DNA from: an uncultured Peptostreptococcaceae bacterium
GTDB taxonomy: Bacteria > Bacillota > Clostridia > Peptostreptococcales > Anaerovoracaceae
Length of the DNA: 46,123 nt
Assembly (NCBI GenBank): GCA_949740445.1
Contig: CATJIF010000092.1
Coordinates: 1 to 46,123 of the forward strand
Reading direction: 5' to 3'
This document shows positions 8,428 to 18,662 of the stretch, one piece after another; position 1 is the stretch's first letter; every line of letters begins with the position of its first letter. The position numbers and the translations under genes were made by a program. Under the pieces are notes generated by a model, which saw nothing but the letters and a program-made list of their open reading frames with translations, made no database searches and was not told where the DNA came from.

Positions 8428-10266
8428 CTATTTTTGTTGTTCAAAATTCACCGCTGATTCAATTTCTACGGCAATGCCGCTGAGCCCCTGCAGCGTGCAG
8501 CCGGAAAAATCCGCATACAGCTGCATGGAACCGCAGTTGATAAAGTCCACAGCCCTCTGTCCCTCTTGCAGAGGAAAGGCTACATTGCGCGGCTGATCGG
8601 ATGCGTTGAGAAAGACAAACATCTTCTTGCCTCTGCCTTCTCTGGAAAACGAGATAAAGCCGTAGCCGCAGTCTCCGGGGCAAAATTCCATGATCTCTTT
8701 GCGCATGGTTTTTTTATGAAAACGCAGCAAGCGCCGATAAAACAGCGCCACCTCGTCATCTTCCGGACGCTCGGGAAAGCACTTGCGGTTCATGGGGTCG
8801 CGCGCTCCCTCCATGCCCATTTCATCGCCGTAGTACAGACTGGGGATGCCGGGCATAAAGGCCCAGACCAGCAGAGCTAAAAACAGTCGCTGGCGGCCCA
8901 GATAGCGGTTGTTATCGCTGCCCACGAGCATCAGCGTATAAATGCGCACCGTATCGTGAGTGCCTAAAAGGTTCATCAGTGCATAAAACACCTGCGGCGG
9001 ATAGTTTTCGCACAGGCGGCAGATGCGGTCCATAAACCGCCCACCATCTCTGTGATGTAAAAGGAAGGCCAGAATTTCGTCCTTCAGCGGATAATTCATA
9101 ACGCTGTCCAGCTGCTCACCCTGCAGATACCGCCGCCGTTTTCCGTAGGCGATTTTATTGGAGGCATCTTCCCACACCTCGCCGATGATGCAGGCATCGC
9201 TGTCCTCTTCCTTAATGCAGCGGCGCACCTCATCTAAAAATACATCCGGAAGTTCGTCGGCTACATCGAGACGGTAGCCGGAGATGCCGCAGGACAGCCA
9301 GTGGCGGATGATGGAATCCCGTCCGCGCACGATGTAATCCAGATAGCTTGCATCCTCCTCATTGACCGCAGGCAGCGTGTCGATTCCCCACCACGAATCG
9401 TACTGGTTGGGAAATTGGTGGAAGTGATACCAGCGGTAATAAGGGGATTCCTCTCCCTGGCAGGCGCCCAGAGAATCGTAAGCGCCGTCTTTATTGAAAT
9501 AAATACTGTGAGACCCCGTGTGATTGAACACGCCGTCCAGTACCACGCGGATGCCCCGCTCCCCTGCCTTCTGGCACAGCGTCCGCAGCTCTTCCTCTGT
9601 TCCTAAAAGCGGGTCGATGTTGCGGTAGTTGGCCGTATCGTACCGGTGGTTGGAAAAGGCTTCGAATATGGGATTCATGTACAGCACCGTTACCCCGATC
9701 TCCTCCAGATACGGCAGCTGCTCGATAATTCCCTGCAGGTTTCCGCCGAAGAAATCGTTGTTCCAGACAATGCCGTTTTCGTCGGGCCCGCAGTCGGGAA
9801 GTTCGCCCCAAACGGCGTGCATCCGCCACTTCTTGTTGGTTATTTCCGGCGGTATATACTTGTGCGAACGGCAGAAGCGGTCGGGAAATATCTGATACAT
9901 CAACCCGCTCTTTAGCCAGTCCGGCGTCTGAAACTCCGCCTTGTATACGGTCTGCTGATATTCCTGCGTCTCTTCCCTGAAGGCGCCTCCTTCTGCGGCG
10001 AAACGATAAAAATAGAGCCCCTCTTTCTGTGGAGTAAAGGAAAAGTGAAAATTCTGCCAGCCGTCCGGCTGCCCTTCTACGGTCCAGTATTCCTCCGCCT
10101 CTCCCTGGCGGCAGCTCTCCCTGCGCAGATAGAGAAGGCAGCGCTGCGGCGGAACGTTCTGCTGGCCTTCCTGCCGCCACTGCACATGAAAAGCGATGGC
10201 CGTCTGCGCGGCCACCGCTCCAAAAGGTTTCTTATCTTGCAGGTTCCTCGAATTATAACACAGCAT
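8428..10266 (-). CDS. GH13 alpha-glycosidase (neopullulanase/cyclomaltodextrinase-like)
   Basis: A 612-residue cytoplasmic alpha-amylase-family enzyme with no signal peptide. Residues 20-110 are an N-terminal beta-sandwich (CBM34-like); residues 118-530 are the catalytic barrel. Conserved regions: DGVFNHT (244-250), GYRLDVADE (330-338, nucleophile Asp334), IIGEVWED (acid/base Glu363) and LLGTHDT (transition-state Asp438). The early motif YQIFPDRF and the HRYDTANY segment are typical of neopullulanase-like enzymes that cut small dextrins. Its position 31 bp after glgP suggests it trims the limit dextrins left by the phosphorylase. AGGAGG is 6 bp before the ATG. Confidence 0.9.
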   Translation of the reverse strand: MLCYNSRNLQDKKPFGAVAAQTAIAFHVQWRQEGQQNVPPQRCLLYLRRESCRQGEAEEYWTVEGQPDGWQNFHFSFTPQKEGLYFYRFAAEGGAFREETQEYQQTVYKAEFQTPDWLKSGLMYQIFPDRFCRSHKYIPPEITNKKWRMHAVWGELPDCGPDENGIVWNNDFFGGNLQGIIEQLPYLEEIGVTVLYMNPIFEAFSNHRYDTANYRNIDPLLGTEEELRTLCQKAGERGIRVVLDGVFNHTGSHSIYFNKDGAYDSLGACQGEESPYYRWYHFHQFPNQYDSWWGIDTLPAVNEEDASYLDYIVRGRDSIIRHWLSCGISGYRLDVADELPDVFLDEVRRCIKEEDSDACIIGEVWEDASNKIAYGKRRRYLQGEQLDSVMNYPLKDEILAFLLHHRDGGRFMDRICRLCENYPPQVFYALMNLLGTHDTVRIYTLMLVGSDNNRYLGRQRLFLALLVWAFMPGIPSLYYGDEMGMEGARDPMNRKCFPERPEDDEVALFYRRLLRFHKKTMRKEIMEFCPGDCGYGFISFSREGRGKKMFVFLNASDQPRNVAFPLQEGQRAVDFINCGSMQLYADFSGCTLQGLSGIAVEIESAVNFEQQK

Positions 10267-10297
10267 AAGATCCTCCTGATAAGCTTTGATTTTCTTT

Positions 10298-12733
10298 TTA
10301 CGATTCTAAAGGATGGATGTTCCAGATCCGTTCAGCATATTCGCGCACCGCCCGGTCTGCAGAGAACATGCCAGCTTTGGCAATATTGATCAAAGACATC
10401 TGATTCCAGCGATGGGAATCGACATACGCCTGCGCCACGCGTTGCTGCGCCTCGCGATAGGAATTGAAATCCGCCAGCACGAAGTAAGGATCGGCTGCCC
10501 CGTTAAAGCCGCTGGTCAGCGAGCTTACGATATCGCGGAACTGCTGGCCTGCAAAGCCCATAGACATCAGGCGGATGACAGCCCCGATGTTATAGTCGCT
10601 CTGACACAGCGAGAAGGGGCTGTAGCTTCCCTCGTTCATCAGCCGCTGCACCTCGCCTACCTTCATGCCGAAGATAAAGATATTGTCGTCGCCCACGGCC
10701 TGATGGATTTCCACGTTGGCACCGTCTTCGGTTCCGAGGGTAACAGCTCCGTTGATCATCAGCTTCATATTGCCCGTTCCGGAGGCTTCCTTGCCCGCCA
10801 GAGAAATCTGCTCTGAAACCTCCGCTGCCGGCATAATCAGTTCCGATAAAGAAACCGAATAATTTTCTAAAAATACCACGCGGATGCGGTCGCGCACCTG
10901 CGGATCTGCCTCTAACATAGCCGCCAGGCTGTGGGCCAGATGGATGATCTCCTTTGCCATGTAGTAGCCGGCCGCCGCCTTTGCTCCGAAGATAAAGGTT
11001 CTGGGCACAATGTCCGCATTGGGATTTTCTTTGATCTGGTTGTACAGATACATGATGTGCATCAGGTTTAACAACTGGCGCTTGTATTCGTGCAGCCGCT
11101 TTACCTGCACGTCGAAGATCGAATCGGGATTGACTGTAACGCCGTTGTGTTTTTTGATGTATTCGCCCAGCCGCACCTTGTTTGCGCGTTTGATTTCTGC
11201 AAGCCGCTTCGTTACGCTCTCATCCTGCGCAAAGGGAACGAGCTTTTCCAGGCAGTCGGCATCCTTGCGGAAGTCCGGACCGATCAGCTCTTCGATCAGC
11301 GAAGACAGCGCCGGATTAGCCTGGCACAACCAGCGGCGATAAGCGATGCCGTTGGTTACGTTAGTAAATTTCTCCGGCGCAATCCCCGCAAAACCGGAGA
11401 ACAACTGATCGCGGATGATGCCGCTGTGCAGCGACGATACGCCGTTGACCGTATGCGATGCCTCTACGCAGAGATTCGCCATGTGCACCTGCCCGTTGTT
11501 GATGATCGCCATCTGGTTGCGCAGCGCTTCCTCGTTGGGATAGGTGCGCATGAGATTGATGTGCTGCCTGCGATTGATTTCCGCCACGATGGAATAGATG
11601 CGCGGCAGTGTTTCCTTAAACATGCCCTCCGGCCATTTTTCCAGCGCTTCCGGCATAATGGTATGGTTGGTGTAAGAAATGGTATCCTTTACGATGTTCC
11701 ACGCATCTTCCCAGTGATATTCGTAATTGTCCACCAAAATGCGCATCAGTTCGGGAATTGCCATGGTCGGATGGGTGTCGTTGATGTGGATGGCCACCTT
11801 CTCCGCAAAATTATCCAGCGTTCCGAAGCGCTTCATGTGGCGCCGCGTCAGGCACTGCAGCGAAGCTGCGATAAAGAAATACTGCTGCTTTAAGCGCAGG
11901 CGCTTTCCTTCGATGTGCGCATCCTCCGGATACAGGATCTTGGAAATGACCTCGGCCATGTGCTTTTCGTGCATGGATTCCAGGTACTTTCCCTGGGCAA
12001 ACAGCTTCATGTCGATGGTAACAGGCGACGTGGAGCTCCACAGGCGCAGCGTATTGATTACGTTGCTGTCGTAGCCTGTAATCAACATATCGCGGGGAAT
12101 GCCGATGACCGTGGTGTAATCCTTGTGCAGAACGCGCAGGTTTCCGTTGGAATCCCAGTATTCTTCCAGCGTACCGCCAAAGTGGATTTCCTCGGCCTCG
12201 TCCTCCTTTGTTATCAGCCAGACATCGCCCATGCCCAGCCAGTCGTCGGGCAGCTCCTCTTGGCGGCCATCGACAAACTGCTGCTTGAAGATCCCGTACT
12301 GATAGCAGATGGACATGCCGTGCCCGGCCAGGCGCTGCGACGCCATGGCGTCGAGATAGCACGAAGCAAGCCGCCCCAGGCCGCCGTTGCCCAGGCCAGC
12401 ATCGGGCTCTATTTCGTAGAGATCCGACAGCTTTATACCGAACATGGACAGCGCCCGTTCGAACGTTTCTTCCAAATGCAGATTAAAAGCATTGTTGTGA
12501 AGCGACGTTCCCGGTAGGAATTCCATGGACAGATAATATACCTGCTTTTGTTTATGACCGTCTATTATATCGTGATTACTAACCCAAAGTTCGGACATGA
12601 TATCCCTGAGCGCCCAGCATGTAGCCTTATACATCTGGCTGATGGAGGCAGCCTCCGGATCGCGTCCGTAATGCTTCAACAGCTTTTGTTCAATAGATAC
12701 TGCAATTTCACTCGGTGTAAATGGTTTCAGCAT
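10298..12733 (-). CDS. glgP: Glycogen/alpha-glucan phosphorylase
   Basis: An enzyme of about 811 residues that releases glucose-1-phosphate from the non-reducing ends of glycogen using phosphate and PLP. Family landmarks: SMEFLPGTSLHNNAFNLHL, GNGGLGRLASCYLDAMA, NDTHPTMAIPELMRILVD, and the PLP site EASGTGNMKLMINGAVTLG with the lysine near residue 657. Length is normal. AGGAGG sits 6 bp before the ATG at 12733; an adjacent ATG at 12736 is possible but closer than ideal. It follows glgA after 134 bp, the largest gap within the glycogen block, which holds a hairpin (12816-12839), so its level may be set separately from the synthesis genes. Confidence 0.96.
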   Translation of the reverse strand: MLKPFTPSEIAVSIEQKLLKHYGRDPEAASISQMYKATCWALRDIMSELWVSNHDIIDGHKQKQVYYLSMEFLPGTSLHNNAFNLHLEETFERALSMFGIKLSDLYEIEPDAGLGNGGLGRLASCYLDAMASQRLAGHGMSICYQYGIFKQQFVDGRQEELPDDWLGMGDVWLITKEDEAEEIHFGGTLEEYWDSNGNLRVLHKDYTTVIGIPRDMLITGYDSNVINTLRLWSSTSPVTIDMKLFAQGKYLESMHEKHMAEVISKILYPEDAHIEGKRLRLKQQYFFIAASLQCLTRRHMKRFGTLDNFAEKVAIHINDTHPTMAIPELMRILVDNYEYHWEDAWNIVKDTISYTNHTIMPEALEKWPEGMFKETLPRIYSIVAEINRRQHINLMRTYPNEEALRNQMAIINNGQVHMANLCVEASHTVNGVSSLHSGIIRDQLFSGFAGIAPEKFTNVTNGIAYRRWLCQANPALSSLIEELIGPDFRKDADCLEKLVPFAQDESVTKRLAEIKRANKVRLGEYIKKHNGVTVNPDSIFDVQVKRLHEYKRQLLNLMHIMYLYNQIKENPNADIVPRTFIFGAKAAAGYYMAKEIIHLAHSLAAMLEADPQVRDRIRVVFLENYSVSLSELIMPAAEVSEQISLAGKEASGTGNMKLMINGAVTLGTEDGANVEIHQAVGDDNIFIFGMKVGEVQRLMNEGSYSPFSLCQSDYNIGAVIRLMSMGFAGQQFRDIVSSLTSGFNGAADPYFVLADFNSYREAQQRVAQAYVDSHRWNQMSLINIAKAGMFSADRAVREYAERIWNIHPLES

Positions 12734-12805
12734 CATCAACCTCCTGTTTTCATTTTTTAATGTTTAATGAAACAATTACCGTAGGGTGACGGCGTTTTCA
12801 TAATA

Positions 12806-12839
12806 ACATAAAACAGGCGCATTGCCTATATGCTGCGCC
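12806..12839 (-). terminator. Hairpin between glgA and glgP
   Basis: Read on the minus strand, GGCGCA (12834-12839) pairs with TGCGCC (12816-12821) around a 12-nt loop and is followed by TGTTTTATG. It resembles a weak intrinsic terminator and could reduce read-through from the synthesis genes into glgP, or stabilise the upstream mRNA end. The stem is short and the U tract poor. Confidence 0.4.
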
Positions 12840-12867
12840 CATTTTTTCTAAAATTTTCGCTTTGCCG

Positions 12868-14292
12868 TTACAGCAGCGACTGATATAGGCAAACGTATTC
12901 TTTCGACGATTTTTTCCAGGAAAAATCGGACTTCATAGCGTTTTTCACGATTTTCTTCCACTGCTCCGGCTGCCGGTAGAAGGCGATGCCTCGCCGCACG
13001 GCATCCATCATATCCCAGGCATTGATCGAAGCAAACGTAATCCCGTTGCCCTTTTCTGTCTCGGGATTGTAAGCGGACACGCTGTCTGCAAGCCCGCCGG
13101 TCTCCCTGACGATGGGGATGGTTCCGTAGCGCAGGGCGATCATCTGTGCAAGTCCGCAGGGCTCGCTGATGGAAGGCATCAGAAACAGGTCCGCACCGGC
13201 GTAGATCCGGTTGGCAAGCGACCCAGCAAAGGCGGTTACCGCAGCCGCTCTTCCCTGATATGCCCACGCCTTGCCTTTAAAAAAGTTTTCGTAGCTTTCG
13301 CTGCCCGTTCCCAGGATAACCAGCTGCGCGCCTTCTTCCAATATGGTATCGTAGGCTTCGCGCACCAAGCCGATGCCCTTGTGCTCTACTAAGCGGCCCA
13401 CCATGCCGATGAGAGGCGCAGACTCGTCCTCTGCAAGCCCCAGCTCCTTCTGCAGCGCTGCTTTATTCTTCGCTTTTTTCGAAAAGGTGCTGAGGGTATA
13501 GTTGGCCGCAAGTGTCTGATCTTTCGACGGATTGAACAGGCTCACATCAATGCCGTTGAGTATGCCCGAAAGCTTGTATTCATTTTCGCGGATAATATCC
13601 TGCAGCCCTCGCCCGTAAAACGGATAGAGGAGCTCCTGCGCATAAGTCGGACTGACCGTCGTCAGCTTGTCGCAGGCGACGATGGCCGCTTTCATCAGAT
13701 TCAGATCGCCATCCATCCGCAGAAGCCCCGCATCGCGCCCGTCGATGCCGAACATGTCGCTGAGAAGCTCCATGCCGTACCTGCCCTGATATTCGATGTT
13801 GTGGATGGTAAACACCGTTTTGAACTTAGAAAAATACTCGTTACCCCTGTAGACGGTTTTTAGAAATACCGGAACCAGCGCTGTCTGCCACTCACTGCAG
13901 TGCAAAATCTCCGGCCTGTCTCCCGGCAGATGGGCAATGGAATCCAGCGCCGCTTTGGAAAACCAGGCAAAGCGCTCTGCATCGTCGTAGTAGCCATAGT
14001 AGCCCTCTCTGCGGAAATATTTCTCGTTGTCCAGGAAATAGAACCGCACGCCGTCGTGTTCCAGCTCAAACAGCCCGCAGTGCTCAATTCGCCAGGACAG
14101 GCCCACACCGTAGGCTTCGATAAACTTCAGGCGGTCGGCATAATTCTCTTTGATCGTCTGATACAGGGGCAGCATAACGCGCACTTCTACTCCCTGCTTT
14201 TGCAGCTCTCTGGGCAATGCGCCGATCACATCGCCCAGCCCTCCGCTCTTGGCAAAAGGAACCGCTTCACTGCTGATGAATAATACGTTCAC
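12868..14292 (-). CDS. glgA: Glycogen synthase (ADP-glucose, GT5)
   Basis: A 474-residue GT5 glycosyltransferase that transfers glucose from ADP-glucose to glycogen. The N-terminal motif KSGGLGDVIGALPREL binds ADP-glucose; the C-terminal half carries GMVGRLVEHKGI and the acidic catalytic-loop region MPSISEPCGLAQMIALRYG. I place the start at a GTG (14292) because AAGGAG lies 6 bp before it and homologues begin (M)NVLFISSE; the ATG 27 bp upstream has no ribosome binding site. It sits between glgD and glgP in the operon. Confidence 0.95.
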   Translation of the reverse strand: MNVLFISSEAVPFAKSGGLGDVIGALPRELQKQGVEVRVMLPLYQTIKENYADRLKFIEAYGVGLSWRIEHCGLFELEHDGVRFYFLDNEKYFRREGYYGYYDDAERFAWFSKAALDSIAHLPGDRPEILHCSEWQTALVPVFLKTVYRGNEYFSKFKTVFTIHNIEYQGRYGMELLSDMFGIDGRDAGLLRMDGDLNLMKAAIVACDKLTTVSPTYAQELLYPFYGRGLQDIIRENEYKLSGILNGIDVSLFNPSKDQTLAANYTLSTFSKKAKNKAALQKELGLAEDESAPLIGMVGRLVEHKGIGLVREAYDTILEEGAQLVILGTGSESYENFFKGKAWAYQGRAAAVTAFAGSLANRIYAGADLFLMPSISEPCGLAQMIALRYGTIPIVRETGGLADSVSAYNPETEKGNGITFASINAWDMMDAVRRGIAFYRQPEQWKKIVKNAMKSDFSWKKSSKEYVCLYQSLL

Positions 14293-14336
14293 TCGGTTCT
14301 CCTTCTCACTCTCATACAATGTTATCCATACGGTTT

Positions 14337-15464
14337 TTATACGATGCTCAGCTTTTCTACCACCACCGGATACGTCTCGTGGCCCACAAGCTGGCGGTTT
14401 TCCCTGACGATGACATCCTTATCCAGAATGACGTGATCCAAGACTACATTTTGCATGATCTCCGTATTCTGCATGACGATGCTGTTTTTTACTACAGCTC
14501 CCCTGCCGATGCGCACACCGCGGGAGATGATAGAATTCTCCACCGTACCCTCAATGCGGCAGCCATCGGCCAGGATGGAATTTACCACCTGGCAGCCTTC
14601 GCAGTACATGACGGGAACGCTGTCCTTGATCTTGGTATAGATTGGATGTTCAAAAAACTTATCCCGCATATCCTTTTCCAGAAGTTTCAGGTTCGCTTTC
14701 ATGTAATCGGTTACGCTGCTGATTTCCATCAGGTATCCCTTGTATTCGTAGCCCAGGATGTTCAGCGTGCCGGCAAGGCGCTTGAGAATCCCCTCGTAGA
14801 AATCGTATTCCTGATAGGACATGGCATCTGCCACCAAGGATTCCAGCAGGGATTTTTTAATGATGATAACGCCGATGCCCCAGGCCACCTCCTGGGGAGA
14901 AGTGTCGTCGGTATTGTACTTCAGATCGTAAATCCGTTCGTGCTCATCCATCTGGAAGACGACGACACCGGAAGGCACGATCTTGCTGCCGTTCATCGAA
15001 CGGGTATAGACGACGGTAATGTCCGCGTGTCGGTCGATGTGGCTCTGAATCACGTGGTTAAAATCCATGCTGTACAGCGTTCCCGAGCCGGAAATCACCA
15101 CATACTCCGCCATGGAACGGCGGATGGAATGCATGTTAGTAGCCAGCGCCTCCACATCACCCCGGTACATGCTGGAATTGACGGACATCTGCGGGCTAGC
15201 ATAGGGCGTCAGCACCCGCAGGCCGCCGTTTTTACGGGTTAAATCCCATTCCTTGCCCGCGCCCACGTGGTCCATCAGCGAATGGTAATTGCTCTTCGTA
15301 ATGATAGAAACGTCGGTAATGCTGGAATTGACGAAATTGGACAAAAGCACATCGATGATTCTGTACTTTCCTGCGATGGGCAGGGAGGCCAGCGTCCTCG
15401 GCTTGGTCAGCTCGCGCAGATTTTCTCTGTGAGTATAGGAAAAGATAAGACCTAACGTATTCAT
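14337..15464 (-). CDS. glgD: Glucose-1-phosphate adenylyltransferase, GlgD subunit
   Basis: A 375-residue homologue of GlgC with the nucleotidyltransferase fold at residues 1-240 and left-handed beta-helix hexapeptide repeats at 270-370 (GVRIGRGAVVKNSIVMQNTE). It lacks the GGxGxRL nucleotide-binding motif of GlgC (here FSYTHRENLRELTKPRTLAS), as expected for GlgD, which in Bacillota forms a hetero-oligomer with GlgC and raises its activity rather than catalysing alone. It starts one base after the glgC stop; GGAGGAG overlaps the glgC end, so the two are translationally coupled and probably made in equal amounts. Confidence 0.94.
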   Translation of the reverse strand: MNTLGLIFSYTHRENLRELTKPRTLASLPIAGKYRIIDVLLSNFVNSSITDVSIITKSNYHSLMDHVGAGKEWDLTRKNGGLRVLTPYASPQMSVNSSMYRGDVEALATNMHSIRRSMAEYVVISGSGTLYSMDFNHVIQSHIDRHADITVVYTRSMNGSKIVPSGVVVFQMDEHERIYDLKYNTDDTSPQEVAWGIGVIIIKKSLLESLVADAMSYQEYDFYEGILKRLAGTLNILGYEYKGYLMEISSVTDYMKANLKLLEKDMRDKFFEHPIYTKIKDSVPVMYCEGCQVVNSILADGCRIEGTVENSIISRGVRIGRGAVVKNSIVMQNTEIMQNVVLDHVILDKDVIVRENRQLVGHETYPVVVEKLSIV

Positions 15465-15465
15465 A

Positions 15466-16701
15466 TTACTCCTCCGTTTCGCCGGCTTCTGCCGTAATGC
15501 TCTCAGAAACGACAGCCCCTGCGGGAACCACCGTGCCCTCGGCGATGGACAGCTTCTGCCCCACCACGGTAATGGGCTGGTGCTCTCCTGCCTTCAGCGG
15601 CTTTTTATTGTAACCCACCTCTGCATTTTTCCCGATTTTGACAGCGGATGCCACGATGGAGTATTCTACCGCCGCTCCCTGCCCGATGACGCAGTCAGGC
15701 ATGATGATGGAATTGCTGATGACAGCGCCCTCTTCCACCGTAACTCCCGGAAAGATGATGCTGTTTTCTACCGTTCCGCAGATGGTACATCCTTCCGTGA
15801 TGAAAGAATTTTTCAGCACAGCGTTTCCGTTCACAAACTGCGGCGGCAGGTTGCCGTTGCGGGAATAGATCTTCCACGGCGGGTCGTTGAGGTTGATGGG
15901 CACGTTGGGATTGATCATATCCATGTTGGCTTCCCACAGGGATTCCACCGTACCTACATCCTTCCAATAGCCCTTGAACTCGTAAGCGTAAAGGTTTTTC
16001 TGGTCATTGAGCATGGCGGGAATCACGTCTTTTCCGAAGTCGTTGCTGGAATTGGGATTTTCCTCGTCCTTAATCAGGTATTCCCGCAGCTTATCCCAGG
16101 TAAAGATGTACACGCCCATGGAGGCCAGGTTGCTCTTCGGTTCTGGTGGTTTTTCCTCGAATTCATAGATGCGCATCTGGTCGTCGGTGTTCATGACGCC
16201 GAAGCGCGAAGCCTCCTCGATGGGCACCTGAAGCACAGCGATGGTGCAGTCTGCATTCTTTGCGCGGTGATAATCCAGCATCATCTTGTAATTCATCTTG
16301 TAAATGTGATCGCCCGATAAAATTAGCACGTACTCCGGATTGTACATTTCGACGAAATTCATGTTCTGATAGATGGCATTGGCTGTTCCCTTATACCATT
16401 CCCCCACTTTTCCATGCACATAAGGCGGCAGGATGCTGATGCCGCCGTAAAGGCGGTCCAGGTCCCAGGGCTGCCCGCTGCCGATATAATTGTTCAGCTC
16501 CAGCGGCTGGTACTGCGTCAGCACGCCTACTGTATCTATGCCGGAATTTACACAGTTGGACAGCGGAAAGTCGATGATCCTGTACTTTCCGCCAAAGGGC
16601 ACTGCGGGCTTGGCCACAGAGTTGGTCAAAACCCCCAGACGGCTTCCCTGGCCGCCCGCCAAAAGCATTGCAATCATTTCTTTCTTCTTTGTGAAACCCA
16701 T
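15466..16701 (-). CDS. glgC: Glucose-1-phosphate adenylyltransferase, catalytic subunit
   Basis: A 411-residue enzyme making ADP-glucose from ATP and glucose-1-phosphate, the committed step of bacterial glycogen synthesis. It has the intact nucleotide-binding motif [13 protein letters not shown] near residue 14, [20 protein letters not shown], the substrate-loop motif [22 protein letters not shown], and C-terminal hexapeptide repeats. The ATG follows CGGAGG. It lies 92 bp after glgB and is directly coupled to glgD. Allosteric control by glycolytic intermediates is usual for the family but cannot be read here. Confidence 0.96.
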   Translation of the reverse strand: MGFTKKKEMIAMLLAGGQGSRLGVLTNSVAKPAVPFGGKYRIIDFPLSNCVNSGIDTVGVLTQYQPLELNNYIGSGQPWDLDRLYGGISILPPYVHGKVGEWYKGTANAIYQNMNFVEMYNPEYVLILSGDHIYKMNYKMMLDYHRAKNADCTIAVLQVPIEEASRFGVMNTDDQMRIYEFEEKPPEPKSNLASMGVYIFTWDKLREYLIKDEENPNSSNDFGKDVIPAMLNDQKNLYAYEFKGYWKDVGTVESLWEANMDMINPNVPINLNDPPWKIYSRNGNLPPQFVNGNAVLKNSFITEGCTICGTVENSIIFPGVTVEEGAVISNSIIMPDCVIGQGAAVEYSIVASAVKIGKNAEVGYNKKPLKAGEHQPITVVGQKLSIAEGTVVPAGAVVSESITAEAGETEE

Positions 16702-16793
16702 AGTAATACCTCCGGTATTCTTCCGTTTTTCAACGCTTTTATATCAATTAAGAAGCTTGGTATCCGAAGCGCTCCTTACCCTTCCGCACTGTC

Positions 16794-18662
16794 TTATTTC
16801 TGGTACGCCTTCAACACTAAAACGGAAAGCGGCGGAATATCCACGGCAATCGACCATTCTCTGCCATCGTGCTCTGCCTGTTCGGCGCGAACCCGCTTTA
16901 TGGTATCGCCGCGGCCTCCATAAGCTTCTTTATTCGAGTCGAAGATCGGTTTATATACCCCCTTTTTATTAACGCCTACCCGGTACTTGCTTCGCAGCAC
17001 CGGGGCGAAATTGCAGATGACCGTCAGCTCGTCGCCCTCGCTGTTGCTCCGGATAAACGTATAGATATTATTCTGGTTGTCGTCGGGATTGATCCAGGAA
17101 AATCCCTCCCAGTTGTCGTCCAGCTCCCAGAGCTCGCTGTGGCTCTTGTACAGGCGGTTTAAGTCCTTGACATATTTCTGGAACTTAGCGTGCATCTCAA
17201 ATTCCAGGAGGTTCCAGTCCAGTTGCCCCTCGTAGTGCCACTCGTTAAACTGTGCCAGTTCGCCGCCCATAAACAAAAGCTTTTTTCCGGGATGCGTCAT
17301 CATGTATCCGAGATAGGTGCGCAGGTTGGCAAACTTATCCTCGTATTCGCCGGGCATCTTGTTGATCAGCGAACCCTTCATATGTACCACTTCGTCGTGG
17401 GATAAGGGCAGAATAAAATTTTCCGAAAACGCATAGGTCAGAGAAAACGTCATCATATTGTGCTTGTACTGCCGGTACAGGGAGTCGGTCTTCATATACG
17501 TCAGCGTATCGTTCATCCAGCCCATGTTCCACTTGAAATTAAAACCGAGCCCTCCTGTGTCGGCGGGTTTTGTTACCATGGGCCAGGCCGTGGATTCCTC
17601 GGCGATCATCAGCACGTTGGGAAAGCTGCGAAATACCGAAGCGTTCAGCTGGCGCAAAAAGTCGATAGCTTCCAGGTTTTCGTGACCGCCGTGCTGATTG
17701 GGCCTCCACTGGCCGTCGGGCCGTCCGTAATCCAGATACAGCATGGATGCCACCGCATCTACCCGCAGGCCGTCGATGTGGAATTTGTCCAGCCAGAACA
17801 TAGCGTTGGAGATGAGAAAGCTCTTGACCTCGTTTCTGCCCCAGTCAAAGACCATGGTTCCCCATTCCTTGTGCTCGCTTTTCAGCGAATCCTGGTATTC
17901 GTAGCAGGGCGAACCATCAAACCGGTACAGGCCCGCAGCATCTCTTGGAAAGTGCCCGGGAACCCAGTCTAAAATTACGCCAATGTTCTTTTTGTGGCAG
18001 GCATCGACAAAGGCCATAAAGTCCTTTGGCGTACCGTAGCGGCTGGTCGGTGCATAATAGCCGATGATCTGGTAGCCCCAGGAGCCGTCGAAGGGAAACT
18101 CCGCCACCGGCATCAGCTCGATGTGCGTATATCCCATCTCCTTGACATAAGGAATCAGTTCTTCCGCCATCTTGACGTAATCAAAGGTATTGCCGTCGGG
18201 ATACGTCCGCCAGGAGCCCAGATGTACCTCGTAGATATTGACAGGCGTTTTGTAGGGGACGGCCGCCTTCCACTTTTTATCTTTCCAGCGGTATCCTTCC
18301 AGGTTGTAGACCTTGGAAGCGGTCCCCGGCCGGGTTTCCATGTGGTATCCGTAGGGGTCGCACTTGTCGTAGCGGTTATTTGCCGCATCCCGCATGGAAT
18401 ACTTGTATGCGGTGTATTCCTCAAGCTCCGGTACAAACAGCTCCCATATCCCCTGCTCAGTCAGCTTTTTCATCGGGTGACTGTCCTCCCATTGGTTGAA
18501 ATCGCCGATCAGATAGACCTCCGCTGCGTTGGGAGCCCAAACGCGAAATACATATCCCTTCCTTCCTTTTTTTGTCTCCGGATGGCAGCCCATCAGTTCG
18601 TAGGCCCGCTCCGCTGTTCCCTGGTGAAAAAGATACACAGGCAATTCTAATTTCTTTTCCAT
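16794..18662 (-). CDS. glgB: 1,4-alpha-glucan branching enzyme
   Basis: A 622-residue GH13 branching enzyme that cuts alpha-1,4 chains and reattaches them by alpha-1,6 bonds. An N-terminal CBM48 domain (about 15-125) precedes the barrel, which contains HIELMPVAEFPFDGSWGYQ, the nucleophile region DGLRVDAVASMLYLDYGR, the acid/base region MIAEEST and LPLSHDEVVH. Length matches short Bacillota GlgB proteins. It is the first gene of the glycogen operon and has an extended -10 promoter 44 bp upstream of its start. Confidence 0.96.
   Translation of the reverse strand: MEKKLELPVYLFHQGTAERAYELMGCHPETKKGRKGYVFRVWAPNAAEVYLIGDFNQWEDSHPMKKLTEQGIWELFVPELEEYTAYKYSMRDAANNRYDKCDPYGYHMETRPGTASKVYNLEGYRWKDKKWKAAVPYKTPVNIYEVHLGSWRTYPDGNTFDYVKMAEELIPYVKEMGYTHIELMPVAEFPFDGSWGYQIIGYYAPTSRYGTPKDFMAFVDACHKKNIGVILDWVPGHFPRDAAGLYRFDGSPCYEYQDSLKSEHKEWGTMVFDWGRNEVKSFLISNAMFWLDKFHIDGLRVDAVASMLYLDYGRPDGQWRPNQHGGHENLEAIDFLRQLNASVFRSFPNVLMIAEESTAWPMVTKPADTGGLGFNFKWNMGWMNDTLTYMKTDSLYRQYKHNMMTFSLTYAFSENFILPLSHDEVVHMKGSLINKMPGEYEDKFANLRTYLGYMMTHPGKKLLFMGGELAQFNEWHYEGQLDWNLLEFEMHAKFQKYVKDLNRLYKSHSELWELDDNWEGFSWINPDDNQNNIYTFIRSNSEGDELTVICNFAPVLRSKYRVGVNKKGVYKPIFDSNKEAYGGRGDTIKRVRAEQAEHDGREWSIAVDIPPLSVLVLKAYQK

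Noticed and set aside
14319-15242. Plus-strand open frame of 307 codons opposite glgD
   Set aside because: It is the antisense shadow of a clearly conserved glgD and has no domain, start signal or operon context.
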